In this document: piece by piece, positions 6,127-6,173 of the stretch
Numbering within the stretch: position 1 is the first letter of the stretch
Layout: each line of letters begins with the position of its first letter
Assembly (NCBI GenBank): GCA_023433945.1
Contig: JAEYTP010000052.1
Span: 1-6,173, forward strand
Length of the DNA stretch: 6,173 bases
Source: Bacillota bacterium
GTDB lineage: Bacteria > Bacillota > Clostridia > Acetivibrionales > DSM-1351
Direction: 5' to 3'
Notes under the pieces: model-generated
The model's input: the letters and a program-made list of their open reading frames with translations, nothing else
The model's database searches: none
Told to the model about the DNA's origin: nothing
Position numbers and translations under genes: made by a program

Positions 6127-6172
6127 AAAATAAAAAATGTCATACCTGTTTGGAATATATGCAGCATGACAT
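6127..6172 (-). terminator. Leader hairpin with T-run upstream of thiT, probable riboswitch-controlled terminator
   Basis: On the - strand ATGTCATGCT (6172-6163) pairs with GGTATGACAT (6146-6137) over 10 bp including two G-U pairs, with a 16-nt loop. The right arm runs into a six-T stretch, then A and four more T (down to 6127). It ends a few nt before the thiT ribosome binding site. A terminator between promoter and gene suggests attenuation, and thiT genes of Firmicutes are commonly under TPP riboswitches. The aptamer core is not in the visible 64 nt and would lie to the right of the window. The stem is AU-rich and only moderately stable. Confidence 0.55.
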
Positions 6173-6173
6173 A

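Overview
This is a low-GC, gene-dense chromosomal window from an endospore-forming member of the Clostridia. The evidence is a clear SpoIVA ortholog (found only in spore formers), strong AGGAGG-type ribosome binding sites, AT-rich third codon positions, a Firmicutes-type ThiT, and compact co-directional genes. A Ruminiclostridium-like cellulolytic clostridium is a reasonable guess, but the sequence alone does not fix the genus.

Layout. (1) Positions 1-2958, + strand: the distal part of a branched-chain amino acid (LIV/HAAT family) ABC importer operon. It holds the 3' half of livH (cut by the window edge), then livM, livG and livF, with tight spacing or overlap. The binding protein and the start of livH must lie to the left if the locus is standard. 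(2) Positions 3037-3666: an AcuB-like protein with two CBS domains and a C-terminal ACT domain, 78 nt after livF, followed by a strong intrinsic terminator at 3702-3739. It is probably the last gene of the liv transcript. (3) Positions 3850-5328, + strand: spoIVA, the spore-coat morphogenetic ATPase, best started at a GTG and probably transcribed on its own. (4) Positions 5329-5569: the longest gene-free gap (241 nt). It holds a good sigma-A-like promoter and a compact nested inverted repeat that no gene here explains. (5) Positions 5570-6109, - strand: thiT (yuaJ), the thiamine-binding S-component of an ECF transporter, convergent with spoIVA. Just upstream (6127-6172) is a hairpin plus T-run, placed where the terminator of a TPP riboswitch would be; the aptamer itself would lie beyond the window.

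How the genes fit together. LivH and LivM form the transmembrane channel and LivG and LivF the two ATPases of one importer. The CBS-ACT protein is a plausible nucleotide and/or amino-acid sensor co-expressed with it. spoIVA and thiT are independent units. No mobile element, CRISPR array, tRNA, rRNA or defence system was seen. Most of the window is ordinary core genome. The parts that merit a second look are the structured element at 5430-5501 with its upstream promoter, the CBS-ACT gene in the liv operon, and the thiT leader hairpin.
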